Shown one piece after another: positions 7,180 through 15,760 of a DNA stretch of 64,000 bases; the first letter of the stretch is position 1; the number at the start of each line of letters is the position of its first letter. The notes under the pieces were generated by a model, which made no database searches, was not told the origin of the DNA, and was given only the letters and a program-made list of their open reading frames with translations. The stretch lies in contig NZ_JACWFH010000006.1 in assembly GCF_019749255.1 (NCBI RefSeq), forward strand, positions 62,001 through 126,000, in the 5' to 3' direction. Position numbers and translations under genes: made by a program. The stretch comes from Mesobacillus maritimus. Lineage in GTDB: Bacteria; Bacillota; Bacilli; Bacillales; Cytobacillaceae.

Positions 7180-9767
7180 ATATCATCAATAAAGTCACCA
7201 TCAGGCATTTAAAAGAAAACAAGCGCCGCTCTCTCGTAACGATTATCGGCGTCATTATTTCGGTTGCCATGATTACTGCCGTGGCAACCCTTGGCGTTTC
7301 TTTTTTAGACTTAATGATTCGCCAAGACATTAACACCAATGGCGAATGGCATGTGCGCTATAAAGATGTCACAGCAGACCAAGTGAAAGCCATTAAACAA
7401 GACAGTGAAACGAAAGAGCTGAGTCTTACTAGCGATGCATATGCGCTCTTAGAAGGTTCCAACAATGATAATAAACCTTATTTATATTTTAAAAACTATA
7501 ATAAAACGGGTATGGAGCAATTTCCGATTGAAGTCAGCGACGGGAGGCTTCCTGAAAACGAAAATGAAATTGCCATTTCTGAAGCGATTGAAAGCAATGC
7601 GGAGGTTACCTATAAAATCGGCGATCAACTTACGGTTGACCTAGGAGAACGACTGCATAAAACAGAAGGAACCCAACTAACGCAGACACATTCCCTAGAA
7701 AGGCTCGATGAAACCGTCAACGAAGAATTAACCATCACAGAAACAAAAAAAGTCACTGTTGTAGGAACAATTGAACGCCCCGAATGGGAGCCAACTTGGT
7801 CCCCCGGTTACACGGTCATCGGTTATGTAGATGAAACGTCATTAAGCGAAAGTGACACCATTGATGCGCTTGTGGTGTTACAAAAAGTGAAAGGTTCCCT
7901 CTTTGAGCACTCCAAAAATCTCGCCGACTCACTAGGAATCGAAACCGTACAATATAATTCTGATTTACTACGCTACTATGGGGTAACAAAAAATGATCAA
8001 TTGCGTGCTACCCTCTTTTCTTTAACTGGGATTATCATGGGCATCATCATCATTGGTTCTATTGCTTTGATTTATAATGCGTTCGGAATTAGTGTATCAG
8101 AAAGAGCGAGGCATCTAGGGATGCTTTCAAGTGTGGGTGCGACGAAAAAGCAAAAACGAAATTCCGTCTTTTTTGAAGGTGCGGTGATTGGGATAATCAG
8201 TATTCCGATTGGGATTCTTGCTGGCCTTGCGGGAATTGGGGTCACCTTTTTGTTTATTAATAAGTACTTACAAGGTGCAATAGGAGTTTCTGAAAATCTA
8301 GAATTGGTTGTCACCCCTTCTTCCCTGCTGGTCGCGTGTGGAGTTTCAATCTTAACGATTTTTATTTCCACTTATATCCCTGCAAAAAAAGCATCAAAAA
8401 TTACTGCCATTGATGCCATCCGCCAAACACATGATATAAAATTGTCTAGGAAAAGTGTGAAAACTAGCAAATTTGTTCGTAAACTATTTGGCATGGAAGC
8501 AGAAATTGGATTAAAGAATGTTAAAAGAAATAAAAAGCGATATTTGGCTACTGTGTTTTCCCTCGTCATTAGCATTGTCCTGTTTTTAACAGTCAACTTT
8601 TTTACCGATAACCTGAAAAAATCACTGGAAATGTCGCAAGATGACCTTCAATATGATATTCGAATAAACAGTAGTTCATTAAGCCGAGAAGAGTTAGAAA
8701 GTTATACCAAGCTCGATCATGTCACAAATAGTTCTATTATTGAAGCAACACAATTTGAAGCGCTCATTAGCATGGATGAAATCCCAGCTCAATTAAAAGA
8801 GGATATCGAAACAAACGGATATGCTCTTGAAGATGGAAAACTAGCTTACTATATTGAATTACATGCACTCGATCAAGAGAGTTTTAATGCATATGCCAAA
8901 CAAGTCGGTGTGGAAGCTAATGATTTTAACCAACAAGACACTCCAACAGGTATTGTCATTGACCAAACCACTTACGAAAACTACGCAACTGGAAAATTGA
9001 TTGAATCCAAAACGATTGAAACAAAAGTTGGGAATAAGATCGACCTATTGACCAGTGAAACAGGGGAAATGGAGGAAAATGAACAGCCTGAACGTGAACT
9101 AGTAGGCAGTGTGCAAATTGGCGCCCTAACCGATATCGTTCCTATGGGCATCTACCCTGGTTCCCTAGGTAGTTTGAACATCATCGTCCCTGAATCAACC
9201 TTGGATCAATTGGGGGTTTCCCAAATGGAAGTGTTCACCTCTGTCTATCTAAATAGTACCGACCCGATGGCCACACAAACAGCCATTGAAGACAGAAAAG
9301 AGACGAACATTTCTACCTACAATATCTATCAACGACGGCAACAGGAAGAGCAAATGATCTTGCTTATGTCCGTTTTTACCTACGGGTTTATCACGCTGAT
9401 TTCATTAATCTCTGTGGCCAATATCTTTAATACCATCTCAACAAGCATTTCATTGCGCAAACGCGAATTTGCGATGCTGCGATCCGTTGGGATGACACCG
9501 AAAGGCTTTAATAAAATGATCAATTATGAAAGTATCTTTTATGGAGTCAAAGCTCTTGCTTACGGACTGCCAATCAGCGTCCTCGTGATGATTGCCATCC
9601 ACGTCTCAATTGGTAACACCTTTGAATATGGATTCCAGCTTCCATGGATGAGCATTCTATTCGTAGTTGTCATGATTTTCTTAATCGTCGGATCCGCCAT
9701 GCTCTATTCCATTTCAAAAATTAAAAAGGAAAACATCATCGACAGCTTGAAGCAAGAGAATATCTAA
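7176..9767 (+). CDS. FtsX-type ABC transporter permease
   Basis: An 863-aa permease with two FtsX/MacB-like halves. The first membrane helix (about 20-42) is followed by a large extracellular domain, then a three-helix block near 280-405. The second half repeats this with a helix near 445-465, an extracellular part and helices near 735-755, 785-805 and 825-850. Conserved cytoplasmic loops RARHLGMLSSVGATKKQ and RKREFAMLRSVGMTPKG are the FtsX signature. With about eight helices and two extracellular domains it differs from ten-helix BceB permeases. The likely role is peptide or lipid-linked compound export or resistance; the substrate is not determinable. Confidence 0.9.
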   Translation: MNIINKVTIRHLKENKRRSLVTIIGVIISVAMITAVATLGVSFLDLMIRQDINTNGEWHVRYKDVTADQVKAIKQDSETKELSLTSDAYALLEGSNNDNKPYLYFKNYNKTGMEQFPIEVSDGRLPENENEIAISEAIESNAEVTYKIGDQLTVDLGERLHKTEGTQLTQTHSLERLDETVNEELTITETKKVTVVGTIERPEWEPTWSPGYTVIGYVDETSLSESDTIDALVVLQKVKGSLFEHSKNLADSLGIETVQYNSDLLRYYGVTKNDQLRATLFSLTGIIMGIIIIGSIALIYNAFGISVSERARHLGMLSSVGATKKQKRNSVFFEGAVIGIISIPIGILAGLAGIGVTFLFINKYLQGAIGVSENLELVVTPSSLLVACGVSILTIFISTYIPAKKASKITAIDAIRQTHDIKLSRKSVKTSKFVRKLFGMEAEIGLKNVKRNKKRYLATVFSLVISIVLFLTVNFFTDNLKKSLEMSQDDLQYDIRINSSSLSREELESYTKLDHVTNSSIIEATQFEALISMDEIPAQLKEDIETNGYALEDGKLAYYIELHALDQESFNAYAKQVGVEANDFNQQDTPTGIVIDQTTYENYATGKLIESKTIETKVGNKIDLLTSETGEMEENEQPERELVGSVQIGALTDIVPMGIYPGSLGSLNIIVPESTLDQLGVSQMEVFTSVYLNSTDPMATQTAIEDRKETNISTYNIYQRRQQEEQMILLMSVFTYGFITLISLISVANIFNTISTSISLRKREFAMLRSVGMTPKGFNKMINYESIFYGVKALAYGLPISVLVMIAIHVSIGNTFEYGFQLPWMSILFVVVMIFLIVGSAMLYSISKIKKENIIDSLKQENI

Positions 9768-9771
9768 TGTA

Positions 9772-9808
9772 AAAAACCTGGATGGTGCCTGTCCCCATCC
9801 AGGTTTTT
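9772..9808 (+). terminator. Terminator of the ABC exporter operon
   Basis: AAAAACCTGGATGG / CCATCCAGGTTTTT, a 14-bp perfect stem, directly follows the permease stop. The loop holds part of a GGTGCCTGTCCC motif that recurs at 9851 and 11425. Confidence 0.9.
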
Positions 9809-9850
9809 ACTTATCCTTTTGTTGCCGCTTTCTGTTTCCATATTCTGTAT

Positions 9851-9863
9851 GGTGCCTGGCACC
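9851..9863. repeat. GGTGCCTGGCACC palindrome (dispersed short motif)
   Basis: A perfect 13-bp palindrome between two genes. Variants occur in the terminator loop at 9784-9796 and at 11425-11437, where it overlaps the amidase stop codon. Similar short motifs are common between genes in Bacillaceae; their function is unknown. Confidence 0.5.
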
Positions 9864-9892
9864 CTAGCACTCGTCACCCTAGTCACCCGACA

Positions 9893-10450
9893 CTATATTT
9901 TACGGTTTAAGATATTAACCAAATGGACATTCATTTCGTCAGCGGATTCTTGGAAATCGTGACGATACCATTCGATGATTAACCCGAGAATGGCATTGGC
10001 TGAATAGGAATACAAATATTCATTAGGTTTTCCAGTAGGGACTGCGTTTTTATCTTCTATGCAAATCTTCCGTATTTCATCGAATAGCATATAGTAATAC
10101 TCTGTTGATACCTCATGGGATAAGATAATGTTATAAAAATCCTCATATTTTTTAATATGATGAAAAATACGAACGGTTTTTGGATCTAAATGTTCGACAT
10201 CAAGGATATCAGTATGTCGGTAAGGTTCATCATAGGATTCTTTTAAATCCACCATAATTTCTTCAAAAAACTCCTTAAAGACATCCCCCACTTCTTGATA
10301 ATGGAAATAAAATGTACCTCTATTGATCTTTGCCTTTAAACAAAGTTCCGTTACCTTAATTTGAGATAAAGGTTTTATTTTCAGTAACTTGGTTAAGGCT
10401 ACATGTAGGTTTTGTTTGGTTTTTACAACACGTAAATCATTTTTATTCAA
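9893..10450 (-). CDS. TetR/AcrR-family transcriptional regulator
   Basis: A 185-aa regulator with an N-terminal TetR helix-turn-helix (about 12-55, TKQNLHVALTKLL then KVTELCLKAKINRGTFYFHY) and a C-terminal ligand domain of the TetR_C_7/8 kind. TTG at 10450 is chosen because AGAGGAGA stands just upstream; the frame stays open to a GTG at 10474, but that GTG precedes the ribosome binding site. It is divergent from the SDR gene at 10595, with two palindromic sites between them, so it very probably represses the SDR gene and itself. Confidence 0.88.
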   Translation of the reverse strand: MNKNDLRVVKTKQNLHVALTKLLKIKPLSQIKVTELCLKAKINRGTFYFHYQEVGDVFKEFFEEIMVDLKESYDEPYRHTDILDVEHLDPKTVRIFHHIKKYEDFYNIILSHEVSTEYYYMLFDEIRKICIEDKNAVPTGKPNEYLYSYSANAILGLIIEWYRHDFQESADEMNVHLVNILNRKI

Positions 10451-10487
10451 TTGCTCTTCTCCTCTATCGTACACTTTCGGTTTTTCT

Positions 10488-10501
10488 GTTCAATATTGTA
10501 C
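10488..10501. promoter_or_regulatory. TetR-type operator near the regulator start
   Basis: GTTCAATATTGTAC is a 14-bp palindrome with one mismatched pair. It shares the TTGWAC half-site of the larger site at 10551-10576, so it is probably the autoregulatory site. Confidence 0.5.
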
Positions 10502-10522
10502 AAATCGATAATTTTTTGATTA

Positions 10523-10576
10523 TTGAATGGGGTTACATTTAATATTATTATTTTATTGAACAATTGTACAATAAAA
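10523..10576 (+). promoter_or_regulatory. SDR promoter with TetR operator
   Basis: TTGAAT (10523-10528), 17 bases, TATTAT (10546-10551) forms a sigma-A type promoter. Immediately downstream, 10551-10576 is a 26-bp palindrome with a single mismatched pair, centred on ACAATTGT. Its position over the start site fits repression by the divergent TetR protein. Confidence 0.65.
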
Positions 10577-10594
10577 TCAAGGGGGCTGTTTTCT

Positions 10595-11353
10595 ATGAGA
10601 TTAAAAGATAAAGTAGCCATTGTAACCGGCGCTGCTTCAGGTATGGGCAAAGCCATTGCTGAACTTTACGCAAAAGAAGGAGCAAAGGTGGTAGTTTCTG
10701 ACTATAATTTTGAAGGTGCTCAAGCAGTAGCTGAGGCTATTAACGGCAATGGTGGTGTTGCGATTGCTAACCGTGCAAACGTGGCAGAATTAGCAGACCT
10801 AGAACAATTATTTGCAGATACCAAAGACGCATTTGGTACGTTAGACATCTTAGTGAACAACGCTGGTATTATGGATGGAATGGAACCAGTAGGTGAAATT
10901 TCCGATGAAAAATGGGACCGTGTTTTCGCTATTAACACAACTGGTGTCATGCGTGCCATGCGAATCTCTACAAACATTTTCTTAGAACAAGGTCATGGCG
11001 TCATCGTCAATAATATTTCAGCAGGTGGTTTGCGTGGGTCACGTGCAGGGGCAGCCTATACAGCATCCAAACACGCAGTAACTGGTCTAACAAAGAACAC
11101 AGCTTATATGTATGCTCAATCTGGTATTCGTTGTAATGGAATTGCACCTGGTGGTGTAGAAACAAACATCGGCTCTTCAATGACTGGCATTTCCGAATTT
11201 GGATATGGTCGCCAAATGACAGGAAGCGGCACCATGCCACGTATTGGCCAACCGGTTGAAGTGGCTCATCTCGCTGTTTTCTTAGGCTCTGATGAATCCA
11301 GCTTCATAAATGGACAAGTCATCGCTGCTGATGCAGGATGGACTGCATACTAA
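10595..11353 (+). CDS. SDR-family oxidoreductase
   Basis: A 252-aa classical short-chain dehydrogenase. Cofactor motif TGAASGMG (11-18), NNAG (88-91), and catalytic Ser142, Tyr155 and Lys159 (YTASK) are all present. An acidic residue after beta-2 (VVSDYN) suggests preference for NAD(H). The C-terminal FINGQVIAADAGWTAY is normal. The ATG at 10595 has AAGGGGG upstream; earlier in-frame starts fall inside the operator. The substrate is unknown. The next genes on the other strand are an amidase pair and an MFS transporter, with no clear link. Confidence 0.9.
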   Translation: MRLKDKVAIVTGAASGMGKAIAELYAKEGAKVVVSDYNFEGAQAVAEAINGNGGVAIANRANVAELADLEQLFADTKDAFGTLDILVNNAGIMDGMEPVGEISDEKWDRVFAINTTGVMRAMRISTNIFLEQGHGVIVNNISAGGLRGSRAGAAYTASKHAVTGLTKNTAYMYAQSGIRCNGIAPGGVETNIGSSMTGISEFGYGRQMTGSGTMPRIGQPVEVAHLAVFLGSDESSFINGQVIAADAGWTAY

Positions 11354-11368
11354 TTTTCCGATTTTGTT

Positions 11369-11391
11369 GGGGCTATCCAATGGATAGCCCC
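11369..11391 (+). terminator. Terminator of the SDR gene
   Basis: GGGGCTATCC / GGATAGCCCC, a perfect 10-bp stem with a 3-nt loop, is followed by a weakly T-rich stretch (TCTTTATGTGTTTT). Confidence 0.8.
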
Positions 11392-11432
11392 TCTTTATGT
11401 GTTTTGGGTTTCCATAATTTGGATGGTGCCTG

Positions 11433-12836
11433 TCACCCGATTTCTTCTCTTTTCAAACTCACACCTAATGGGTTTGTTGTCTGCCAAGCATTTCCGAGTT
11501 GCAATAATTGTTTTTCAGAAAGATGTTGTCCCATGAATTGCATTCCTACTGGAAGTCCTTTTGAACTTAATCCCATTGGTACGGTTAAACTTGGGATTCC
11601 TGTTAAGTTGGCTGGGACTGTAAATGGCAATCCACGCCGAACCACATCTAAATTTTGAGTAACCCAATCTTCCCTTATTTCTGGGGTGGTCATCGGAATC
11701 GTTGGACCTAGCAACACATCAACCTCTTTAAACTCTATTTGAAAGGCGTTTGTCAGCTTTCTGCGGACTTGTTGCGCTTTGATATATTGAGGAGCGCTTG
11801 TTAAAGAGCCAGATAAAAGAATTGCTCGAGCGTCCGGGGCATAATCTTGCAAAGAGGTTTGTAACCACTTTGAATGAAAAGCAGCTCCCTCCCCCGCTAC
11901 AATCACAAAGCCAGCAAACGTGGACATACTCAGTTCAGGAATGTTGAGTTCCTGAATTTCTGCTCCTAAGCTTCTTAGTGTGGCAATCGCTTTAGTGAAA
12001 AGTGTTTCAACATCTGCATCTAATCCTTCTAAATAATAGGTAGGAATGCCGATTTTAATACCACTTATGTTTTTATGAAGATCTGCTCGGTAATCTTGCA
12101 CATTTGTTTTTAGACTTGCCGGGTCTTTAGGATCGAAGCCAGCCATGCAATTGAGCATGAGTGCCAAATCTGAAACGGAACGAGCCATCGGACCAATGGT
12201 ATCCAATGACCATGCGGCTGGAATCACCCCGTAGGAACTAACGAGTCCATAGGTCGGCTTCAACCCATAAACACCACTCATCGCCGCTGGTACGCGAATG
12301 GAGCCAAACGTGTCGGTGCCGGTCGAAAGTGTGGCGAGCCCAGAGGCTAAGGCTGCACCACTTCCGCTACTGGATCCACCTGGCATGTAATTTAAGTTCC
12401 ATGGATTCCGTGTTGCCCCAAAGAACGGATTAGTACCCGTTAACCCAGCGCCTAGTTGATGCATCGTTAATTTTCCCACCATGATTCCACCAGAACTCAA
12501 CAATTTATTTACAACCGTCGCACTTTTAGTTGGAACATAATTGGCAAAAAGCTTTGAACCAGCTGTAGTCCGGATCCCCTTTGTTTTCTTATTATCTTTA
12601 ATACCAATTGGAATCCCGTGGAGTGGCCCTTTGTATTGCCCTGCCATGATTTCCTCTTCTGCCTTTCTTGCCTGGTCGAGGGCTAGTTGTGGAAGTGGAG
12701 TATTGTATGCATTTATTTGCGGGTTCAATTTTTCCATGCGCTTTAATGTATGTTCCGTCAGTTCAACCGGCGAAAGCTGCCTCGTTTCAATTAAGGGTGC
12801 GAGTTCCGCAGCAGTTAAAAAAGATAAATCAATCAT
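11433..12836 (-). CDS. Amidase-signature hydrolase (AtzE-like)
   Basis: A 467-aa amidase-signature enzyme. The Ser-cisSer-Lys triad is visible: Lys80 (GIPIGIKD), Ser155 (GGSSSGSG) and nucleophile Ser179 in GTDTFGSIRVPA. The residue before GS, usually Gly or Ala, is Phe here. RVPA and the GVYGLKPTYG follow-up resemble the AtzE/allophanate hydrolase branch. An AtzG-like gene ends in an ATGA overlap with its start, as GatC-like subunits pair with GatA-like amidases. Hydrolysis of a carboxybiuret-like or other small amide is inferred. Its stop codon overlaps the GGTGCCTGTCACC motif. Confidence 0.85.
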   Translation of the reverse strand: MIDLSFLTAAELAPLIETRQLSPVELTEHTLKRMEKLNPQINAYNTPLPQLALDQARKAEEEIMAGQYKGPLHGIPIGIKDNKKTKGIRTTAGSKLFANYVPTKSATVVNKLLSSGGIMVGKLTMHQLGAGLTGTNPFFGATRNPWNLNYMPGGSSSGSGAALASGLATLSTGTDTFGSIRVPAAMSGVYGLKPTYGLVSSYGVIPAAWSLDTIGPMARSVSDLALMLNCMAGFDPKDPASLKTNVQDYRADLHKNISGIKIGIPTYYLEGLDADVETLFTKAIATLRSLGAEIQELNIPELSMSTFAGFVIVAGEGAAFHSKWLQTSLQDYAPDARAILLSGSLTSAPQYIKAQQVRRKLTNAFQIEFKEVDVLLGPTIPMTTPEIREDWVTQNLDVVRRGLPFTVPANLTGIPSLTVPMGLSSKGLPVGMQFMGQHLSEKQLLQLGNAWQTTNPLGVSLKREEIG

Positions 12837-13018
12837 TTTTTAAGCATCCCCTTATCCACAACTGTTATCGGAACTTCTTTGTTTAAAGGAAATGCTTGAA
12901 GTGGTACCTGGGCCTGATTCATCGTAAACAGCAAATTATGAATATAAGGAAGATCTGATTCATAAACATCGATCCCCTGCAAAGCCAAACTATACCTAAT
13001 ATACTCTTGAACCTCCAT
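12833..13018 (-). CDS. AtzG-like (DUF4089) amidase subunit
   Basis: A 61-aa protein that matches the AtzG/DUF4089 pattern: YIRYSLALQGIDV, then a hydrophobic helix, then LQAFPLNKEVP. AtzG is a GatC-like small subunit that forms a complex with the amidase AtzE (1-carboxybiuret hydrolase) in cyanuric acid degraders. Here it is translationally coupled (ATGA) to an amidase-signature gene. AAGGAGG stands upstream of its ATG. No cyanuric acid hydrolase gene is nearby, so the substrate of the pair is open. Confidence 0.75.
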   Translation of the reverse strand: MEVQEYIRYSLALQGIDVYESDLPYIHNLLFTMNQAQVPLQAFPLNKEVPITVVDKGMLKK

Positions 13019-13121
13019 TCACCTAACCTCCTTATTCATGATCATATCTATCACTATATGCTGCCTAGGATGTCACAGTTCGCACAAGTCAGATTGTAAC
13101 CCTCCTCAAACTTGCAACAAG

Positions 13122-13159
13122 AAAAAAACGCAATTAGTCTTTTCAACTAATCGCGTTTT
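13122..13159 (-). terminator. Terminator of the MFS gene
   Basis: AAAACGCAATTAGT / ACTAATCGCGTTTT, an imperfect stem with one mismatch and a 7-nt loop, is followed on the minus strand by TTTTTTT. It lies 40 bases past the MFS stop. Confidence 0.8.
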
Positions 13160-13200
13160 AGGATTCTAACCATATAACTCATTTATTTTTCTTTCACATT

Positions 13201-14367
13201 TTATGCGTTTGTTGCGGTTCTCCCCTTGTCAATCACCAGCGTTGCTCCAAGTAAAATGAAGGCAAAAACAAGGAGGAAGACTGGGAATAGGCTCATAGTG
13301 AAACGTTGAAAAATCACTCCAATGAACGGAGGTAACACCATGATTCCCACCGAACCTAAAGCGACTTGAAAGCCAATAATGCTACTTGAATTCCTTTCCC
13401 CAAACCTTCGCGGGGTTTCATTCATCATTGTCGGGTAAATAGCCGCACATCCAAGCCCCATGAGGACAAACCCAGCGAATAAAACACTCCCTGCTCCAAA
13501 CGCTACGATAAAAATCCCTAAGAGAAGAGCGATTTCACTATAGAGCAACAACTTTTGATTGGATAGCCAAAAGGTTATAAAGCCAGATATCATTCTTCCT
13601 ATCGTTAAGCTTGCAAAAAAGAGCGAGACGATAAAACTAGCGGTTCCTACAGATAATGATTTCACTTCAATTAAGTAGCTACTTCCCCATAAAAAAATGA
13701 TCCCTTCTAACCCTACATAAAAAAAGAAGGATAATAGAGCATAGAAAACTCCTTTTTGTTTTATTACTGTTCCAAAGGAAGTCGTCCTGTCGTCAGATTC
13801 TTTGGATGCTTTTTGTTTATTCTGCTTCCAAAGAGGGAGTGAAAAGAAGAGAATGATCACGAGCATCAATTGAATGCCGCCAATAATCATATACCCGTTT
13901 CTCCAGGAATAATGATTATTTAAAACCACTCCCATAATCATCGGTCCCATTGTTGCTCCTACTCCCCAAAAGGCATGCAACCAGTTCATGTGATGGGGCT
14001 TCAAATTGACAGCCACGTAATCATTTAAGGAAGTATCAATGGCCCCAGCTCCTAAACCTAAAGGCAATGCCGCTAGGATCAAAAGATAAAAATTTTGAGT
14101 GAACGCAAATCCAATCAACCCTATTGCCGTAAGCAAGACACTCCCTAAAACGAGCTTGCCCGTCCCCATTGTTCTTGTAATTCTCGCAGTTTGCAAACTA
14201 GCAATGACCGTACAAATTGAAATGGTCATTGAAATAATTCCAGCGGCACTATAGGCCACATGATACTCTCCTACCATCTCCGGCCAAGCTACCCCTAAAA
14301 GCGAATCAGGTAACCCTAAACTGATAAAGGCCGCATAAATGATAAAAATAAAAGCGAACTTACGCAC
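13201..14367 (-). CDS. MFS transporter
   Basis: A 388-aa protein with twelve hydrophobic segments and a basic/acidic central loop (about 185-205, KQNKQKASKESDD). The N-terminus LGLPDSLLGVAWPEM and the stretch LGLGAGAIDTSLNDYVA resemble the FucP-like/sugar-type MFS group, but the substrate is not clear. It starts with GTG behind ACGGAGG. A promoter candidate lies at 14449-14477. It acts as a secondary transporter in the cytoplasmic membrane. Confidence 0.85.
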   Translation of the reverse strand: MRKFAFIFIIYAAFISLGLPDSLLGVAWPEMVGEYHVAYSAAGIISMTISICTVIASLQTARITRTMGTGKLVLGSVLLTAIGLIGFAFTQNFYLLILAALPLGLGAGAIDTSLNDYVAVNLKPHHMNWLHAFWGVGATMGPMIMGVVLNNHYSWRNGYMIIGGIQLMLVIILFFSLPLWKQNKQKASKESDDRTTSFGTVIKQKGVFYALLSFFFYVGLEGIIFLWGSSYLIEVKSLSVGTASFIVSLFFASLTIGRMISGFITFWLSNQKLLLYSEIALLLGIFIVAFGAGSVLFAGFVLMGLGCAAIYPTMMNETPRRFGERNSSSIIGFQVALGSVGIMVLPPFIGVIFQRFTMSLFPVFLLVFAFILLGATLVIDKGRTATNA

Positions 14368-14426
14368 TAAACGATCCTCCGTATATCTTTTTTTGTATTA
14401 ATTTCATATATGATCTCAACTTTCAA

Positions 14427-14477
14427 ACTAGTATTCTAGTATCAGTACAGTATAACACTTTCTTTCTTCTATTTAAA
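14427..14477 (-). promoter_or_regulatory. Promoter and inverted repeat upstream of the MFS gene
   Basis: On the minus strand, TTTAAA (14472-14477), 17 bases, TATACT (14449-14454), then the inverted repeat ACTAG-N4-CTAGT at 14427-14440, placed where a repressor would act. The rest of 14368-14674 is AT-rich without coding signal; I could not identify a sporulation promoter for the ger genes there. Confidence 0.4.
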
Positions 14478-14674
14478 AAGGCTAGTTTCCGTGTAGCCTA
14501 TTATTAAATTCCACATTCAACTCCCATCCATGATTGCTTACCCTCTCCCTTTCTTCCATTTTTTAGTTTTTATCCTTCATCAACCAAAAACGGTTTATTA
14601 CTTTTGGCTTTATGAATAATTTGGAAATACTAACAAAACCTAACACTATTGGGTATGGATTTGGTGGTGTTTAC

Positions 14675-15760
14675 ATGTATTTTTCTCGGGCTCAGCTATT
14701 TTTTGTTCTCATTCTTTTTATTGGAATATCCAATCATGTGCTTATCCTGCCTCATTTGCTTACTACAGGAAGACGTGATGCATGGATCTGCGTATTGATT
14801 GCTTACGGATTTTTACTAATTTGGGGCTATATCCTTTATTTAATTATGAAAAAAAATAAGCAGCGACTTTGTCTTGCTGACTGGATCGAAACACGAGCAG
14901 GGAGTCTCATTTCCCGTCTTTTAATCAGCGTACTTATGGCCTTTGTTTTCGCCATTAGTGCGATTTCTTTTTATGATTTAATTCAATCTGTACAAATTTA
15001 CTTTTTGCCGCGAACCCCAGCTTTTGTTGTGATGGTACCCTTTCTGTTGATTAGTGCTTGGTCCGCGTATAATGGCTTAAAATCGATTGTTTATGTTTCA
15101 GCCGTTTTATTGCCGATTGTCTGGCTACTCGGGATGTTTGTGGCATTGTTTACCTTTCCTGAAAAAGATTATTCTTATCTTTTCCCTGTTCTTGTGAACG
15201 GGTATCACCCAATACTAAAAGGAACCATCATCATTCTTGGGGGGAGCGCGGATTTGCTTGTTCTTTTGCTTCTGCAGCACCACTTAAAGAAATCATTTAC
15301 GCTGCTACAACTGTTTGTTCTGATTACCATTTTAGTTGGCCTAATTATGGGACCCACAATGGGGACATTGTCTTCATTCGGTCCAGCAGTTGCTTCTGAT
15401 ATGCGTTTCCCTGCCTTTGAGCAATGGCGCCTCATTACCTTAGGAGAATATATTTCCCATGTTGATTTCTTAGCGGTCTTTCAATTACTAAGTGGTGAGA
15501 TCATTCGGGTTGCCTTAGGCCTCTATCTGCTTGGGAATATGATAAAAAATAAGACGCAACCCTCTAAACGAAAGCACGTGTTTGTTGTCTCTACGCTTCT
15601 ATTAGGGTTTTTGTCTTTACTTCCTCTAAGTGACATCTGGGTGCAAACGATGGTCGGGAAATATTTTTATCCACTTGCCTTTTTATTTGCGGTATTCATT
15701 TCATTGGTTTTATTCATTATCAGTTATCTGCCAATGAAGAAAGGAACCCAAAATCTATGA
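14675..15760 (+). CDS. Spore germination permease, GerAB/YndE family
   Basis: A 361-aa integral membrane protein with about ten helices, of the GerB (APC-superfamily) subunit family of spore germinant receptors. QLFFVLILFIGISNHVLILP at the N-terminus is the family hallmark. ATG 14675 follows GGTGGTG and gives the usual short N-terminus; an upstream in-frame ATG at 14612 has no ribosome binding site. It lies in the inner spore membrane and binds or passes the germinant signal. Its stop overlaps the next start by ATGA. The operon order here is B-A-C rather than the more common A-B-C. Confidence 0.92.
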   Translation: MYFSRAQLFFVLILFIGISNHVLILPHLLTTGRRDAWICVLIAYGFLLIWGYILYLIMKKNKQRLCLADWIETRAGSLISRLLISVLMAFVFAISAISFYDLIQSVQIYFLPRTPAFVVMVPFLLISAWSAYNGLKSIVYVSAVLLPIVWLLGMFVALFTFPEKDYSYLFPVLVNGYHPILKGTIIILGGSADLLVLLLLQHHLKKSFTLLQLFVLITILVGLIMGPTMGTLSSFGPAVASDMRFPAFEQWRLITLGEYISHVDFLAVFQLLSGEIIRVALGLYLLGNMIKNKTQPSKRKHVFVVSTLLLGFLSLLPLSDIWVQTMVGKYFYPLAFLFAVFISLVLFIISYLPMKKGTQNL

